A DNA stretch of 57,486 nt from a bacterium (GTDB taxonomy: Bacteria > SZUA-79 > Acidulodesulfobacterales > Acidulodesulfobacteraceae). Both the position numbers and the translations under genes were made by a program. The notes under the pieces are model-generated. The model ran no database searches. It had not been told where the DNA came from and saw only the letters and a list, made by a program, of their open reading frames with translations. The stretch covers positions 1 through 57,486 of the forward strand of contig JAKAQA010000002.1 of NCBI GenBank assembly GCA_021811805.1. The letters are read 5' to 3'. Positions within the stretch are counted from its first letter, which is position 1. The number at the start of each line of letters is the position of its first letter. Shown in pieces: positions 1 through 8,525 of the stretch.

Positions 1-505
1 TCCCGTGCATGTTCTTTATATAAAGAAACACCGGAATGAATTTTTCGTTCTGCGCGCCAGATTTCATCAGCTTTTCTAGCGGATAAAAAACCGGTTTTAT
101 AAAATCGCCCAATGCCGAGCCGCTGAAGAAGAATTTTAAAAACTCGTCGATAGGACGGTTTAAATAGCCGACGAGATTATATCCTCCCGCAAGTTCGGTT
201 AAGGACTTGTTTATGAATTTAATCAGGTTGTTTTCGTCAGTAATTAAAATTCCTAAAGGCAGGCTTTCCAGGACGGTATTAAGGTTCTCCTTTAAATCTT
301 TTATTTCTTCTTCGAGGTTTTTATAATACTCCGAAAGTTTTTGAGAAGCGGCTTCGAAGGATTCAAAAGCCTTTTTGAGCTCTTCCCCCGTCGGCTCCGC
401 GGCGGGCCGGTCTTCGGCCTGCTTCTGCGCCGCCGGCGGTTTGTGCGCATTCGGCAATCCGGCGCCGCCCGATTCTTCCGTTCCGATTTTTTCATCCGTA
501 TTCAT
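1..505 (-). CDS. PAS-domain sensor histidine kinase, N-terminal part (truncated by window edge)
   Basis: Absent from the ORF track because it runs off the left edge. Reading the minus strand from ATG at 505 gives an open frame of 168 codons. Residues 1-45 are a charged Pro/Ala-rich leader (MNTDEKIGTEESG...), 45-72 look like a coiled coil (SQKLSEYYKNLEEEIKDLKENL), and from about 73 there is a PAS-like domain (LESLPLGILITDENNLIKFIN). This is the usual N-terminal design of NtrB/FleS/FlrB-type cytoplasmic kinases. It lies divergent from a sigma-54 response regulator, which would be its natural partner. The kinase core is outside the window, so 'histidine kinase' is inferred from the PAS/coil and the neighbour. 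Confidence 0.72.
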   Translation of the reverse strand, partial: MNTDEKIGTEESGGAGLPNAHKPPAAQKQAEDRPAAEPTGEELKKAFESFEAASQKLSEYYKNLEEEIKDLKENLNTVLESLPLGILITDENNLIKFINKSLTELAGGYNLVGYLNRPIDEFLKFFFSGSALGDFIKPVFYPLEKLMKSGAQNEKFIPVFLYIKNMHG

Positions 506-586
506 AGGGGAAATTTTATCATAATTTCAAGGTAAAATTATTTTTTTTATTATTTTTTATTATTTATAATATAATATATAGTTAAT

Positions 587-2074
587 ATGAGTCAAAATAA
601 AATCGGCGGTTTAAATATGTCCGACGGCATCGGGAAACAGGATAGTCCGGCGGACAGGATTCTGATAGTTGACGACGACCCGCATATGCGCTCCGCATTG
701 AGCCTGAGCCTTAAAAAGACCGGTAGGGAAGGGGATATTTTTGCTTCGGCGGAAGAAGCGTTAAAATTTCTGGACGGGCTGGACGGGACTGCGGCAGGAA
801 AAGGCGGCGGCTATTTTCTTATATTATCCGATTTAAGCCTTCCCGGAATGGACGGAATTTCTTTTTTAAGCGAAATAAAAAGGCGCGCAGCGTTTAAGTC
901 GATTCCTTTCGTTATCATTACCGCATACGGAACGGTGGAAAGCGCGGTTTCAGCTATGAAATCCGGCGCGGCGGACTATCTGCTGAAGCCTTTCGATATT
1001 TCCGATTTTGAAAAGATGCTGAAAAATGCGGAAAAAATTTCCGCATACGAGGCTCTTAAAAAAAATGCCACAGGAGCGGATGCGGATGCGGACGATAAAT
1101 CCGGTTTTATCTGCGAATCGGCGGCAATGAAAAAAATAGGCGAATATATTAAAGCGGTGGCCGGCGCAGACGCCACCGTCCTTATAACCGGCGAATCCGG
1201 AACGGGAAAGGAAGTCGCGGCAAAAAGAATACATAATTTGAGCAAAAGAAAAGGTAAGTTTATCGGCGTCAACTGTTCCGCCATAGTGTCAACCCTGCTC
1301 GAAAGCGAACTTTTCGGACACGAAAAAGGGGCGTTTACCGGCGCAGTTTCTTTAAAAAAAGGAAAGTTCGAGCAGGCGGACGGCGGAACTATTCTGCTGG
1401 ACGAGATTGCCGAAATGGCTCAAAATCTTCAGGCGAAAATACTCAGGGTCATTCAGGAAAAGATTATAGACAGGGTAGGAGGGGACGAACCCGTTCCCGT
1501 AAACGCAAGGGTCATCGCCGCTACCAATAAAGACATAGAAAAAGCCGTAGCCGAAGGAAGTTTCAGGGAAGACCTTTTTTACAGGCTTAACGTAATCCGC
1601 CTGCACCTGCCGCCTCTGAGGGAAAGGAAGGAAGATATAATTCCTCTCGCAAAATATTTTACTTCGGCATATGCGAAAAAATATTTCAGGGAAATTTCGG
1701 GCATTACCGAAGAAGGGCAAAATTACCTGCTTTCGCTTAATTTTCCGGGCAATATAAGGGAGCTCGAGAATATAATAGAAAGAGCCGTTATACTGGCGCA
1801 GAAAGATAATTATTTAGACGTCCGCCATTTCGGGAGTTTCGCCGGAATCGACGAAAACGGCGGCGCGGGAAACGAAAGCGCCGTAAACGCAGACGCCGCA
1901 AATAGAAGCGGTATTGCCGTTTCTACTTTTAACATTAAGGAAATGGAAGAAAAACTTATTATGGCCGCCCTCGAAGAAACCGGCGGAAACCGCACTAAAG
2001 CGGCGGAAAAGCTCGGTATTACCTCCCGAACCCTCAGAAATAAACTAAAAGAATTAAAAATAGCCGCAGATTAG
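587..2074 (+). CDS. Sigma-54-dependent response regulator, FlrC/FlgR-like flagellar activator
   Basis: NtrC-family protein of 495 aa. Receiver domain at residues 24-150 (ILIVDDDP, phospho-acceptor D82 in LSDLSLPGMDG, KPFD). Central AAA+ domain from about 165-395 with Walker A GESGTGKE, the sigma-54 contact loop GAFTGA, and LLDEIAEM as Walker B. Fis-type helix-turn-helix at the C terminus (GGNRTKAAEKLGITSRTLRNKLKEL). By position it should activate the -24/-12 promoters found upstream of flgD, fliL and flgF. The first ATG (587) has no clear ribosome site; the ATG at 617 has a weak GGCGG upstream and could be the true start. Gene symbol left blank because FlrC, FlgR, FleR and FlbD cannot be separated from sequence alone. 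Confidence 0.93.
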   Translation: MSQNKIGGLNMSDGIGKQDSPADRILIVDDDPHMRSALSLSLKKTGREGDIFASAEEALKFLDGLDGTAAGKGGGYFLILSDLSLPGMDGISFLSEIKRRAAFKSIPFVIITAYGTVESAVSAMKSGAADYLLKPFDISDFEKMLKNAEKISAYEALKKNATGADADADDKSGFICESAAMKKIGEYIKAVAGADATVLITGESGTGKEVAAKRIHNLSKRKGKFIGVNCSAIVSTLLESELFGHEKGAFTGAVSLKKGKFEQADGGTILLDEIAEMAQNLQAKILRVIQEKIIDRVGGDEPVPVNARVIAATNKDIEKAVAEGSFREDLFYRLNVIRLHLPPLRERKEDIIPLAKYFTSAYAKKYFREISGITEEGQNYLLSLNFPGNIRELENIIERAVILAQKDNYLDVRHFGSFAGIDENGGAGNESAVNADAANRSGIAVSTFNIKEMEEKLIMAALEETGGNRTKAAEKLGITSRTLRNKLKELKIAAD

Positions 2075-2098
2075 CAATATCTCCCTCTTTATATAATT

Positions 2099-2114
2099 TG
2101 GCACGATGTTTGCA
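2099..2114 (+). promoter_or_regulatory. Sigma-54 (-24/-12) promoter of flgD operon
   Basis: TGGCAC-GATGT-TTGCA is an exact match to the RpoN consensus TGGCAC-N5-TTGCA, with GG and GC separated by ten bases. It lies just after the regulator gene and about 110 bases before flgD. Confidence 0.9.
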
Positions 2115-2223
2115 TAATTACATATCGAAGGCAAAAAGCCTTTAGAATAGGAAAAATTTTCCTGTTATGCTTTAAATATTGTCATATAATATATAAATAT
2201 AATAAGTTACGGAGGGAATAAAA

Positions 2224-2934
2224 ATGTCGGTCAATTCGTTATTTGCGCCAACTACGACTACAAACGCAGGTTCGGTCGCGTCTTCGGCGGCAAGCGCCGC
2301 GGCTAATACCGCAAATTCATCCAATCCTAACGGCAGTCTCGTAAGCGCGACTACTTTTATGCAGTTAATGGTTCAGCAGTTAGAAAACCAGGACCCGCTA
2401 AATCCTCAGTCCAGTTCGGATTCTCTTGCACAGCTTGCGCAGTTCGATTCGTTGAACCAGTTAAATTCAGTTAATTCCAATCTTCAGGCAATTGTGTCCG
2501 ACCAAAATCAGGCAACCCTCGGGAGCGCCGTAAATATGGTAGGGCATTCGGTTCAGGCAAGCGGAAACGCATTCGGCTTTTCGAGCGGAAGCGCCGCAAA
2601 CCTTAACTATTCTCTGCCAAGTAATGCAAGTTCGGTCAGTATGGATATATACAATTCATCGGGAAATCTCGTTTACAATACGAATCTCGGAGCGCAGAGC
2701 GCGGGTACCCAGTCTTTTACCTGGGACGGAACGGAAAACGGCGGACAGGCGGCTCCTTCGGGAAATTATACTTTCTCGGTCGGCGCTACCGGTTCAGGCG
2801 GAGCGGCTATTGCGCCTTCTACCTTTACGCAGGCGACGGTAACGGGGCTTTCGACTTCATCGACCGGCGCGGTCCAGCTCGAACTCAGCAACGGTTCTAC
2901 GGTTCCGCTGTCGAGCGTTACGAACGTTAATTAA
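2224..2934 (+). CDS. flgD: Flagellar hook capping/assembly protein FlgD
   Basis: 236 aa, close to the usual length. The N-terminal signature of FlgD is clear at residues 40-80: TTFMQLMVQQLENQDPLNP followed by LAQLAQFDSLNQLNSVNSNL. The rest is the Tudor/Fn3-like region ending in a beta-rich tail (SYSLPSNASSVSMDIYNSSG, SFTWDGTENGGQAAPSGNYTF). FlgD caps the growing hook and allows FlgE subunits to polymerise; it is exported by the flagellar secretion system. Strong ribosome site (GGAGGG) before the ATG. First gene after the sigma-54 promoter, followed by flgE as in most flagellar operons. Confidence 0.95.
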   Translation: MSVNSLFAPTTTTNAGSVASSAASAAANTANSSNPNGSLVSATTFMQLMVQQLENQDPLNPQSSSDSLAQLAQFDSLNQLNSVNSNLQAIVSDQNQATLGSAVNMVGHSVQASGNAFGFSSGSAANLNYSLPSNASSVSMDIYNSSGNLVYNTNLGAQSAGTQSFTWDGTENGGQAAPSGNYTFSVGATGSGGAAIAPSTFTQATVTGLSTSSTGAVQLELSNGSTVPLSSVTNVN

Positions 2935-2991
2935 AAAAGTTAATAAAATAAAAAATTATGTCGATTCAGTATTATAAGGGAGGAATGAAAA

Positions 2992-4857
2992 ATGGGCGTA
3001 AATGCGCTTTTTACGGCGGTGTCGGGATTAGATTCAAACCAGACTTATCTCGGCGTTATAGGCAACAATATAGCAAATTCGAATACGATAGGGTTTAAAA
3101 GCTCGAATCCGATATTCGAAAACTTGGTCAGCCAGACGCTGAGCGGCACGTCGAATTCGCAGGAGGGTCTGGGAACCGACGTTTTTTCCATTCAACAGCA
3201 GTTTACGCAGGGCGCTATGGAAAACACTTCTAATCCTTTAAATATGGCGGTTGACGGCAACGGATTTTTTATAGTCCAGGCGCCTAACGGTTCGACTTAC
3301 TATACGAGGAACGGCACTTTCAGCGAAAACGCGAAGGGTCAGATAGTAGATTCGACCGGACAAAACGTAGTTATGGGTTATGCGTTAAATTCCGCTGGAA
3401 TCGCTACCGCCGGCACGCCCAGCGCTATAACGTTAAATACCGGCGCAATCGCGCCTCTGGCTACGACTACGGCAAATCTGACGGCAAATCTTAATTCCAA
3501 TATTTCGCCGCAGACTACGCCTACGACAACGACTGGAACATTTATGGGGGGTTATCTGACATCAAACGCTACTACAGGGTCTTCAACATTGGATGTTGCA
3601 ATGACATATAATGGTACTCCTGGAAATGCGCCTACCTCTTTACTTATCGGTAACGGCGATGGAACTAGCAACCTATATAGCGTATTATCTTATACTGATA
3701 ATTATGGAAATATATTTAAGCAAACAGGGGGGCAATGGACTGTATCTACTTTAGGAGTAGGAGCGGGTAATCCTTACACTGCCACAGGGGAGACCATAAA
3801 TGATCAAACCGCTCCACTCAATATAACAAGTACTAATATTACTTCCGTTACGCTTTCATCATCTTTGACAAGCAATATTCTGGAAAATACTGCAATTTCC
3901 CAGCAAAATCTTGGAATTACAAATACATCCGGCATTTTTTCAGGTTCAGATATTCAGATAAATACAAACGATAGTACCGCCGCTAATGCTTATCAATTTT
4001 TAAATACCGTAGCGAATGTCCCTTCTAGCGGCAACAGCGTTAATTTATCTAATGCAATGCCTATCTTGTCGGGCGGTTCCTTTACCGCCGGCGGTCAAGT
4101 TATATCTGGTCCCGCCAATGATTATTATTCCACGACTATTAATGTTTACGACTCTTTGGGAAATTCTCTGCCGATGACCGTAACTTTTGCTCCATCGCCA
4201 TCCGCTTCAGGAGATTGGAATGTTTATTACAACATTAACGGAACCGCCGCTCAAAGGTCATCTTTCTCTAGCATAACAGCAACTTCAGCTCCTGCTTATG
4301 ATGTCAAATTCAATTCTAACGGTCAAATTACATCTGGAATATCGCAGACTTTAACCGATGTTCCCAATTACGTAACCGGAGCAACCGGGCTTCCTGACGG
4401 TGCGGCGCAACCGCTAAGTATCGCTTTAAATTTAACTAACCTGACGCAGTATGCCGCGACATCCGCTACTACCGCATTTACCCAGAACGGTTATGCGACC
4501 GGAACGCTTACCAGCTTTACGGTAGACCAGAACGGCAGGGTTTCGGGACAGTTTTCCAACGGCCAGACGGAATATTTATATCAGGTAGCCCTTGCAAACT
4601 TTATCTCTCCTACTGGACTTACTTCAGAGGGCAACAGCCTTTACGCCCAGACCTTTGCGTCCGGCCAGCCCGCAGTGGGAGTAGCAAATTCTGGTAACTT
4701 CGGTTATATTACCGATTCGGCGCTGGAGCAGTCGAACGTCGATATCTCATCTGAGTTTACTAATATGATAGTGGCGCAGAATGCTTACGTCGCAAATTCT
4801 AAAGTTTTGACTACGGAAAATTCCGTATTGACGGCTCTCGAAAGCTCGGTGCAGTAA
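2992..4857 (+). CDS. flgE: Flagellar hook protein FlgE
   Basis: 621 aa, longer than the roughly 400 aa of enteric FlgE because of a large central insert. N-terminal rod/hook signature: ALFTAVSGLDSNQTYLGVIGNNIANSNTIGFKSS. The C terminus carries the matching D0 helix (SNVDISSEFTNMIVAQNAYVANSKVLTTENSVLTALESSVQ). Builds the extracellular universal joint. A strong GGAGG site precedes the ATG. The central part (about 3540-4330) uses noticeably more A/T-ending codons than the flanks, suggesting a variable exposed domain with a different history. Second gene of the flgD operon. Confidence 0.96.
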   Translation: MGVNALFTAVSGLDSNQTYLGVIGNNIANSNTIGFKSSNPIFENLVSQTLSGTSNSQEGLGTDVFSIQQQFTQGAMENTSNPLNMAVDGNGFFIVQAPNGSTYYTRNGTFSENAKGQIVDSTGQNVVMGYALNSAGIATAGTPSAITLNTGAIAPLATTTANLTANLNSNISPQTTPTTTTGTFMGGYLTSNATTGSSTLDVAMTYNGTPGNAPTSLLIGNGDGTSNLYSVLSYTDNYGNIFKQTGGQWTVSTLGVGAGNPYTATGETINDQTAPLNITSTNITSVTLSSSLTSNILENTAISQQNLGITNTSGIFSGSDIQINTNDSTAANAYQFLNTVANVPSSGNSVNLSNAMPILSGGSFTAGGQVISGPANDYYSTTINVYDSLGNSLPMTVTFAPSPSASGDWNVYYNINGTAAQRSSFSSITATSAPAYDVKFNSNGQITSGISQTLTDVPNYVTGATGLPDGAAQPLSIALNLTNLTQYAATSATTAFTQNGYATGTLTSFTVDQNGRVSGQFSNGQTEYLYQVALANFISPTGLTSEGNSLYAQTFASGQPAVGVANSGNFGYITDSALEQSNVDISSEFTNMIVAQNAYVANSKVLTTENSVLTALESSVQ

Positions 4858-4889
4858 TTTTAATAATAAAATTATAATAGTATAAAACT

Positions 4890-6872
4890 ATGTTCGGTAA
4901 TCTTGCTTTAAACTTATCGGTGGATGCAGGGCTTTCGTTAGTGAACGACGTTATGAACGCCGTTTCGGAAAGCGCTTCGAGCCAGCCGCTTTCTTTGTCG
5001 GGCGGTGCGGGTGCCGGTTACGGCTCGTCGGGTTTCGGCGGGCAGGAGTCGTTCGGCGAAATGCTTAATAATTCTATAGACAACTTGTCTAATGCCGCTT
5101 CTGCCGTTTTGGGCGGCAATCAAAATCAAAGCCCGGCAGTCCAGCCTCAGCCCGCAAGCGGTTCGTCTAACCCTTACGGCAGTCAGCTTAATAATGCTTC
5201 CGATACGGCCGCTCCGACGTCCGTTTCGACGGCTGAACGACAGGCAAACGCAGGAGTAAATTCCGGCGGCAATAATTCCGCCGGCAGCCGAACGGGGAAT
5301 AATATAGGCGACAGTTCTTCCAATAATATTTCTTCATCCGGTCAGCCGGCAAATAATACGGTTAACGCAGGAACAAATTCAGGCAATAACGCCTCAAGCG
5401 GCGCCACTAAAGCCTCTAATTCGTCCGAGGGCAGGTCTGCAGGCGGCACGGCTAACGGCAATTCTCAGAAAACTTCAAATAGCGCAGGCTCTTCATCTAA
5501 ACATTCCGTTAAACATGATACAGGAAATAACGCAGGTTCAACAGGCAGCGGCAATTTAGCCGACGCACAGGCCGTTTATTTTATGGGAAATACAAACGCT
5601 AATATCGACGTCCATGCCCCTTCCTCAAAAAAAGGGGATAATGCCGCAAGCGGCAAAGCCGAGGGGACGGGGGCGGGAGGAGCAAACGTAAAACCTGGAG
5701 CTAAAACTCCATTATCCGCGGCGGATGCTTTATTATCAAACAGCCCCGCCGGTTTAAACAGTCGGCAATCTCAAAGTGCTGACAGTCAGGACGGGGGGAA
5801 CTTCGCCGGCAATTCTTCCGGCAAAACTTTTTTGTCGGCTTTTTCCGATAATGCCGGCAGGAAAATCGCCGATAATGCCGCCGTTCAAAGCGCACCCGTC
5901 AAAACCGGCGATACGGCCGATAAAAATGCCGTAACCGGCAATAATCAAAATAATCAAAACATTTTAAATAAAATAACGGAAAACAAAACAAACGCGGCGC
6001 CGAACGCAAGTATCGCTTCAAATGCCTCCGCATCGGTAAAATCGGCTGTTTCAAACGCAAATACCGCAAATACGAATACCGTAAATACCGCAAACGCAAA
6101 TGCCAAAACCCTCATTAAAGATGCCGCCGTTAATGCGCTTAATTTAAGCGTTCTAAGCGGGGAAGCAAAACCGGCTCTTTCAGCGGCGGACGGAAAAAAT
6201 ATCGAATCGTTATCCGCCGGAGCTTCCAAAGCCGGGGATTCGGGTTCCGTTTCTTCAAGCCTTTTCGATGCGGCAGGTTCTGCGGTTTCCGCCTCCGCCG
6301 GTTCGGGTTCGGCCTCTGCTTCAGGGGGAAATTCCGGCGGTTTCGGTTTAACCGGCGGCGGAGTCTCCGGTCTTGAAGACGGCGCTTCCGGAGAAACTTC
6401 AGGTTCTACGGCAATTAATTCCGTTATGTTTATGCTTAGAAAAAACGTCCAGTCGGCTACTATAACGTTAAATCCGGCATCGCTCGGCACGGTTAAAATA
6501 AATATATCTTTAAGCGGCGCTAATTCGGCTTTAAATCCGCTAAACCAGTCCGCGGTTTCTAACGGCTCAATAACGGTCAATATGCTTGCCCAGAACGAAG
6601 CGGCTAAAAATATTCTTCAATCGTCTTCGGATTCTCTGCAGAACGCGCTTAAAAATCAAGGGTTTTCGTCTATAAACTTGAATATAAGCACGGGTTCCGG
6701 TTATAATAACGGTAACGAAAACAACGGAAGCGGAGCTTTTAAAAATCCGTTTGCCGGCGTTAATTATAACGGCGGGTATTCAAACGGTTCGCAGGGGCAG
6801 GAGACGGTTTCGGCGGCAATAAATAATCTTTCGACCAGAAATCCTAACGCTTTAGTCGATTATTTCGTATAA
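4890..6872 (+). CDS. fliK: Flagellar hook-length control protein FliK
   Basis: 660 aa, much longer than enteric FliK (about 400 aa). Residues 1-520 are low-complexity Asn/Ser/Ala/Gly-rich sequence, which fits an unfolded molecular ruler. The Flg_hook C-terminal domain starts around 520: SATITLNPASLGTVKINISLSG, then NGSITVNMLAQNEAAKNILQSSSDSLQNALKNQGFSSINLNIS, which follows the family pattern of L-P-x-LG-x-V and a helix-rich switch region. It would measure hook length and switch FlhB substrate specificity. No good ribosome site is seen before the ATG. A second FliK-like protein lies at 28604. Confidence 0.88.
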   Translation: MFGNLALNLSVDAGLSLVNDVMNAVSESASSQPLSLSGGAGAGYGSSGFGGQESFGEMLNNSIDNLSNAASAVLGGNQNQSPAVQPQPASGSSNPYGSQLNNASDTAAPTSVSTAERQANAGVNSGGNNSAGSRTGNNIGDSSSNNISSSGQPANNTVNAGTNSGNNASSGATKASNSSEGRSAGGTANGNSQKTSNSAGSSSKHSVKHDTGNNAGSTGSGNLADAQAVYFMGNTNANIDVHAPSSKKGDNAASGKAEGTGAGGANVKPGAKTPLSAADALLSNSPAGLNSRQSQSADSQDGGNFAGNSSGKTFLSAFSDNAGRKIADNAAVQSAPVKTGDTADKNAVTGNNQNNQNILNKITENKTNAAPNASIASNASASVKSAVSNANTANTNTVNTANANAKTLIKDAAVNALNLSVLSGEAKPALSAADGKNIESLSAGASKAGDSGSVSSSLFDAAGSAVSASAGSGSASASGGNSGGFGLTGGGVSGLEDGASGETSGSTAINSVMFMLRKNVQSATITLNPASLGTVKINISLSGANSALNPLNQSAVSNGSITVNMLAQNEAAKNILQSSSDSLQNALKNQGFSSINLNISTGSGYNNGNENNGSGAFKNPFAGVNYNGGYSNGSQGQETVSAAINNLSTRNPNALVDYFV

Positions 6873-6887
6873 TGTTAATATATAAAA

Positions 6888-7319
6888 ATGGCATTTAAAT
6901 TTCAAAACATATTGAGCCACCGTAAAACTATCCTCGATAAAAAATATCTGGAGCTTTCAGAAGTCCAGCGGAGAGTGGCATCGCTTAATTTAAAAATCTT
7001 CGACGTCCAGAGTTCGATAGAATCGTATAAAACGGATTATTCCGCAAATATCCTTAAAGTTTCCAATATATACGATTACAATGTATTAGATTTTCAGTTT
7101 AAATCCCTCAAATCAAAACTGGGCGGATTACTAAAAGATAAAGAATCGGCGGAGATGGAACTCGAAGCAAAAAAAACCGCCGTCATTAATGCAAAAATGG
7201 AATTCGAGAAAATAGACAAGCTCCGCGAAAAATATCTTGCCGTAGATAAGATGAACGTCTTAAAACATGAAGAAACCGTTGCCGCCGACTTTTCCTCCAA
7301 CCGCTATGCGGTAAAGTAG
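6888..7319 (+). CDS. fliJ: Flagellar export protein FliJ
   Basis: 143 aa, typical length. All-helical, coiled-coil protein beginning MAFKFQNILSHRKTILDKKYLELSEVQRRVASLN, the standard FliJ opening, and containing long Glu/Lys heptads (KDKESAEMELEAKKTAVINAKMEFEKIDKLREKYLAVDK). FliJ is the stalk of the export ATPase, linking FliI to FlhA. It sits in the flgD operon rather than next to fliI (46648), so the FliI/FliJ pair is split here. Confidence 0.88.
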   Translation: MAFKFQNILSHRKTILDKKYLELSEVQRRVASLNLKIFDVQSSIESYKTDYSANILKVSNIYDYNVLDFQFKSLKSKLGGLLKDKESAEMELEAKKTAVINAKMEFEKIDKLREKYLAVDKMNVLKHEETVAADFSSNRYAVK

Positions 7320-7337
7320 ATATAATAAAATTTAGTC

Positions 7338-7366
7338 TTGACATCCGGCGTATTTACGTAAATAAT
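7338..7366 (+). promoter_or_regulatory. Candidate sigma-70 promoter giving a leaderless motE message
   Basis: TTGACA (7338-7343), 17 bases, then AATAAT (7361-7366, five of six matches). The motE ATG starts seven bases after the -10 box, where transcription would begin. No ribosome site is visible before that ATG. AT-rich DNA makes chance matches common. Confidence 0.4.
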
Positions 7367-7372
7367 ATAAAT

Positions 7373-7783
7373 ATGCCTAATAAATCGTGTAAAATTGTTT
7401 TTTTTATCGCAGTTTTAGTTTTTGCCGCATTATTTAACGTTTTTTCCTGCGGGGTTTCCTATGCTTCGCCTTCAAGCGCGGCGGCGGAAAGAGAAGAAAT
7501 TAAAGTCCTTAAATACCAGATAAAGCTGGAAGTCGAAAAGCTTAAGCAGATAGAAGTTAAAATCCATCATATAAAAGCCGCTCAAAAAGCGAAAGTTAAA
7601 AACCTCATATCCCTGTATTCTTCTATGAGCCCCAGAAACGCCGCAAATATTCTTCCGCGTATAAATAAAGGCATAGCTATATATATTCTGTCCCATATGA
7701 CTCCGAGAACCGCATCCGCCATTATTGCAAGGATGCCCGTCAAGGATGCCGCATTTTTTACTGACAGCATTGCGGGAAAATAA
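7373..7783 (+). CDS. motE: MotE-like periplasmic protein with MgtE-N-type domain
   Basis: 136 aa. An N-terminal signal or anchor segment (KIVFFIAVLVFAALFNVFSCGVSYA) is followed by a coiled coil (residues 38-75, EREEIKVLKYQIKLEVEKLKQIEVKIHHIK). The C-terminal repeats have the MgtE-N/MotE pattern: LYSSMSPRNAANILPRINKGIAIYILSHMTPRTASAIIARMPVKDAA. MotE proteins are periplasmic partners of flagellar stator accessory proteins such as MotC, and similar genes sit beside fliJ in many flagellar operons. The family call is good; a stator role here is inference. A good TTGACA/AATAAT promoter abuts the start codon. Confidence 0.75.
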   Translation: MPNKSCKIVFFIAVLVFAALFNVFSCGVSYASPSSAAAEREEIKVLKYQIKLEVEKLKQIEVKIHHIKAAQKAKVKNLISLYSSMSPRNAANILPRINKGIAIYILSHMTPRTASAIIARMPVKDAAFFTDSIAGK

Positions 7784-7798
7784 ATTTCAAATAAATAA

Positions 7799-7814
7799 TG
7801 TCAAAATAATGACA
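7799..7814. promoter_or_regulatory. Perfect inverted repeat about 100 bases upstream of the fliL sigma-54 promoter
   Basis: TGTCA-AAATAA-TGACA, perfect five-base arms. It lies about 97 bases before the -24 element at 7899, where enhancer sites for NtrC-type activators usually sit. Candidate binding site for the regulator encoded at 587. Confidence 0.35.
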
Positions 7815-7896
7815 ATATTCGGATAAATAAAAATAGTTCAAAATAAATGCTATCGTAAGATATTTAATTTATTAGCTATTTTTAATTTATATAGAG

Positions 7897-7913
7897 TTGG
7901 CATAAATATTGCT
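7897..7913 (+). promoter_or_regulatory. Sigma-54 (-24/-12) promoter of fliL operon
   Basis: TTGGCAT-AAATA-TTGCT, with GG (7899-7900) and GC (7911-7912) separated by the required ten bases. It sits 65 bases before fliL, in the 194-base gap after motE, and would drive the fliL-to-flhA block and possibly beyond. Confidence 0.85.
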
Positions 7914-7977
7914 TTGAACTCTTTCAGATATTTTTGTAAAAAAATAAATATTTTAATTTTACGTTGGAGGATAGTTA

Positions 7978-8523
7978 ATGGCGGACGATAAAAACGAAGG
8001 AAAGCCGAATAAGGAATTAGGCAATATCGACGAAGACGAGATGTCCACTATTTCCCAGATAGAATCGTCTAATAAAAAAGGGGTGAAAAAGAAACTTCTT
8101 TTCATATTGATGCCCGCCCTTCTCGTTCTCGGCGGAGGCGGTTTTGCCGCCTACCATTTTTTGTTTGCGCAAACTAAAGCTAAGGCTCCGTCTAAGCCTG
8201 TCGGCGTTTCGCAGATAAAGCCGGGACCGATGATAAACCTTAAACCGTTTTTAACGAATCTTGCCGATAAGGACAAGACGGCTTATATAAAGGTTTCTAT
8301 TTCCATAGAATTAAAGCAGGGTTCTAATCTCGGAACTTTCAAACAGCTGACCCCCCAGATAAGAAACAGGATAATTATGATTATGAGTTCTAAGACGTCT
8401 AGGGAAATAAATACGCCGCAGGGGATACTGTCGTTAAGGCACCAGATAGCAAGGAGCCTTAACCAGATCCTAGGGGGCGGCACCGTAACGGGAGTTTATT
8501 TTAATAATTATTTAGTCCAATAA
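7978..8523 (+). CDS. fliL: Flagellar basal body-associated protein FliL
   Basis: 181 aa. Charged cytoplasmic N terminus, one membrane segment at about residues 39-62 (KKLLFILMPALLVLGGGGFAAYHFLFA), then the periplasmic FliL domain (MINLKPFLTNLADKDKTAYIKVSISIEL... IRNRIIMIMSSKTSREINTPQGILSLRHQIARSLNQIL). FliL forms a ring around the stator and supports motor torque. GGAGG precedes the ATG. First gene after the second sigma-54 promoter; fliM follows two bases after its stop. Confidence 0.93.
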   Translation: MADDKNEGKPNKELGNIDEDEMSTISQIESSNKKGVKKKLLFILMPALLVLGGGGFAAYHFLFAQTKAKAPSKPVGVSQIKPGPMINLKPFLTNLADKDKTAYIKVSISIELKQGSNLGTFKQLTPQIRNRIIMIMSSKTSREINTPQGILSLRHQIARSLNQILGGGTVTGVYFNNYLVQ

Positions 8524-8525
8524 CT

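Noticed and set aside
5954-6580. 208-residue minus-strand ORF
   Set aside because: It lies wholly within fliK; Pro/Glu/Ala-rich composition is the mirror of the Ser/Gly/Ala repeats of FliK. No ribosome site or family match.
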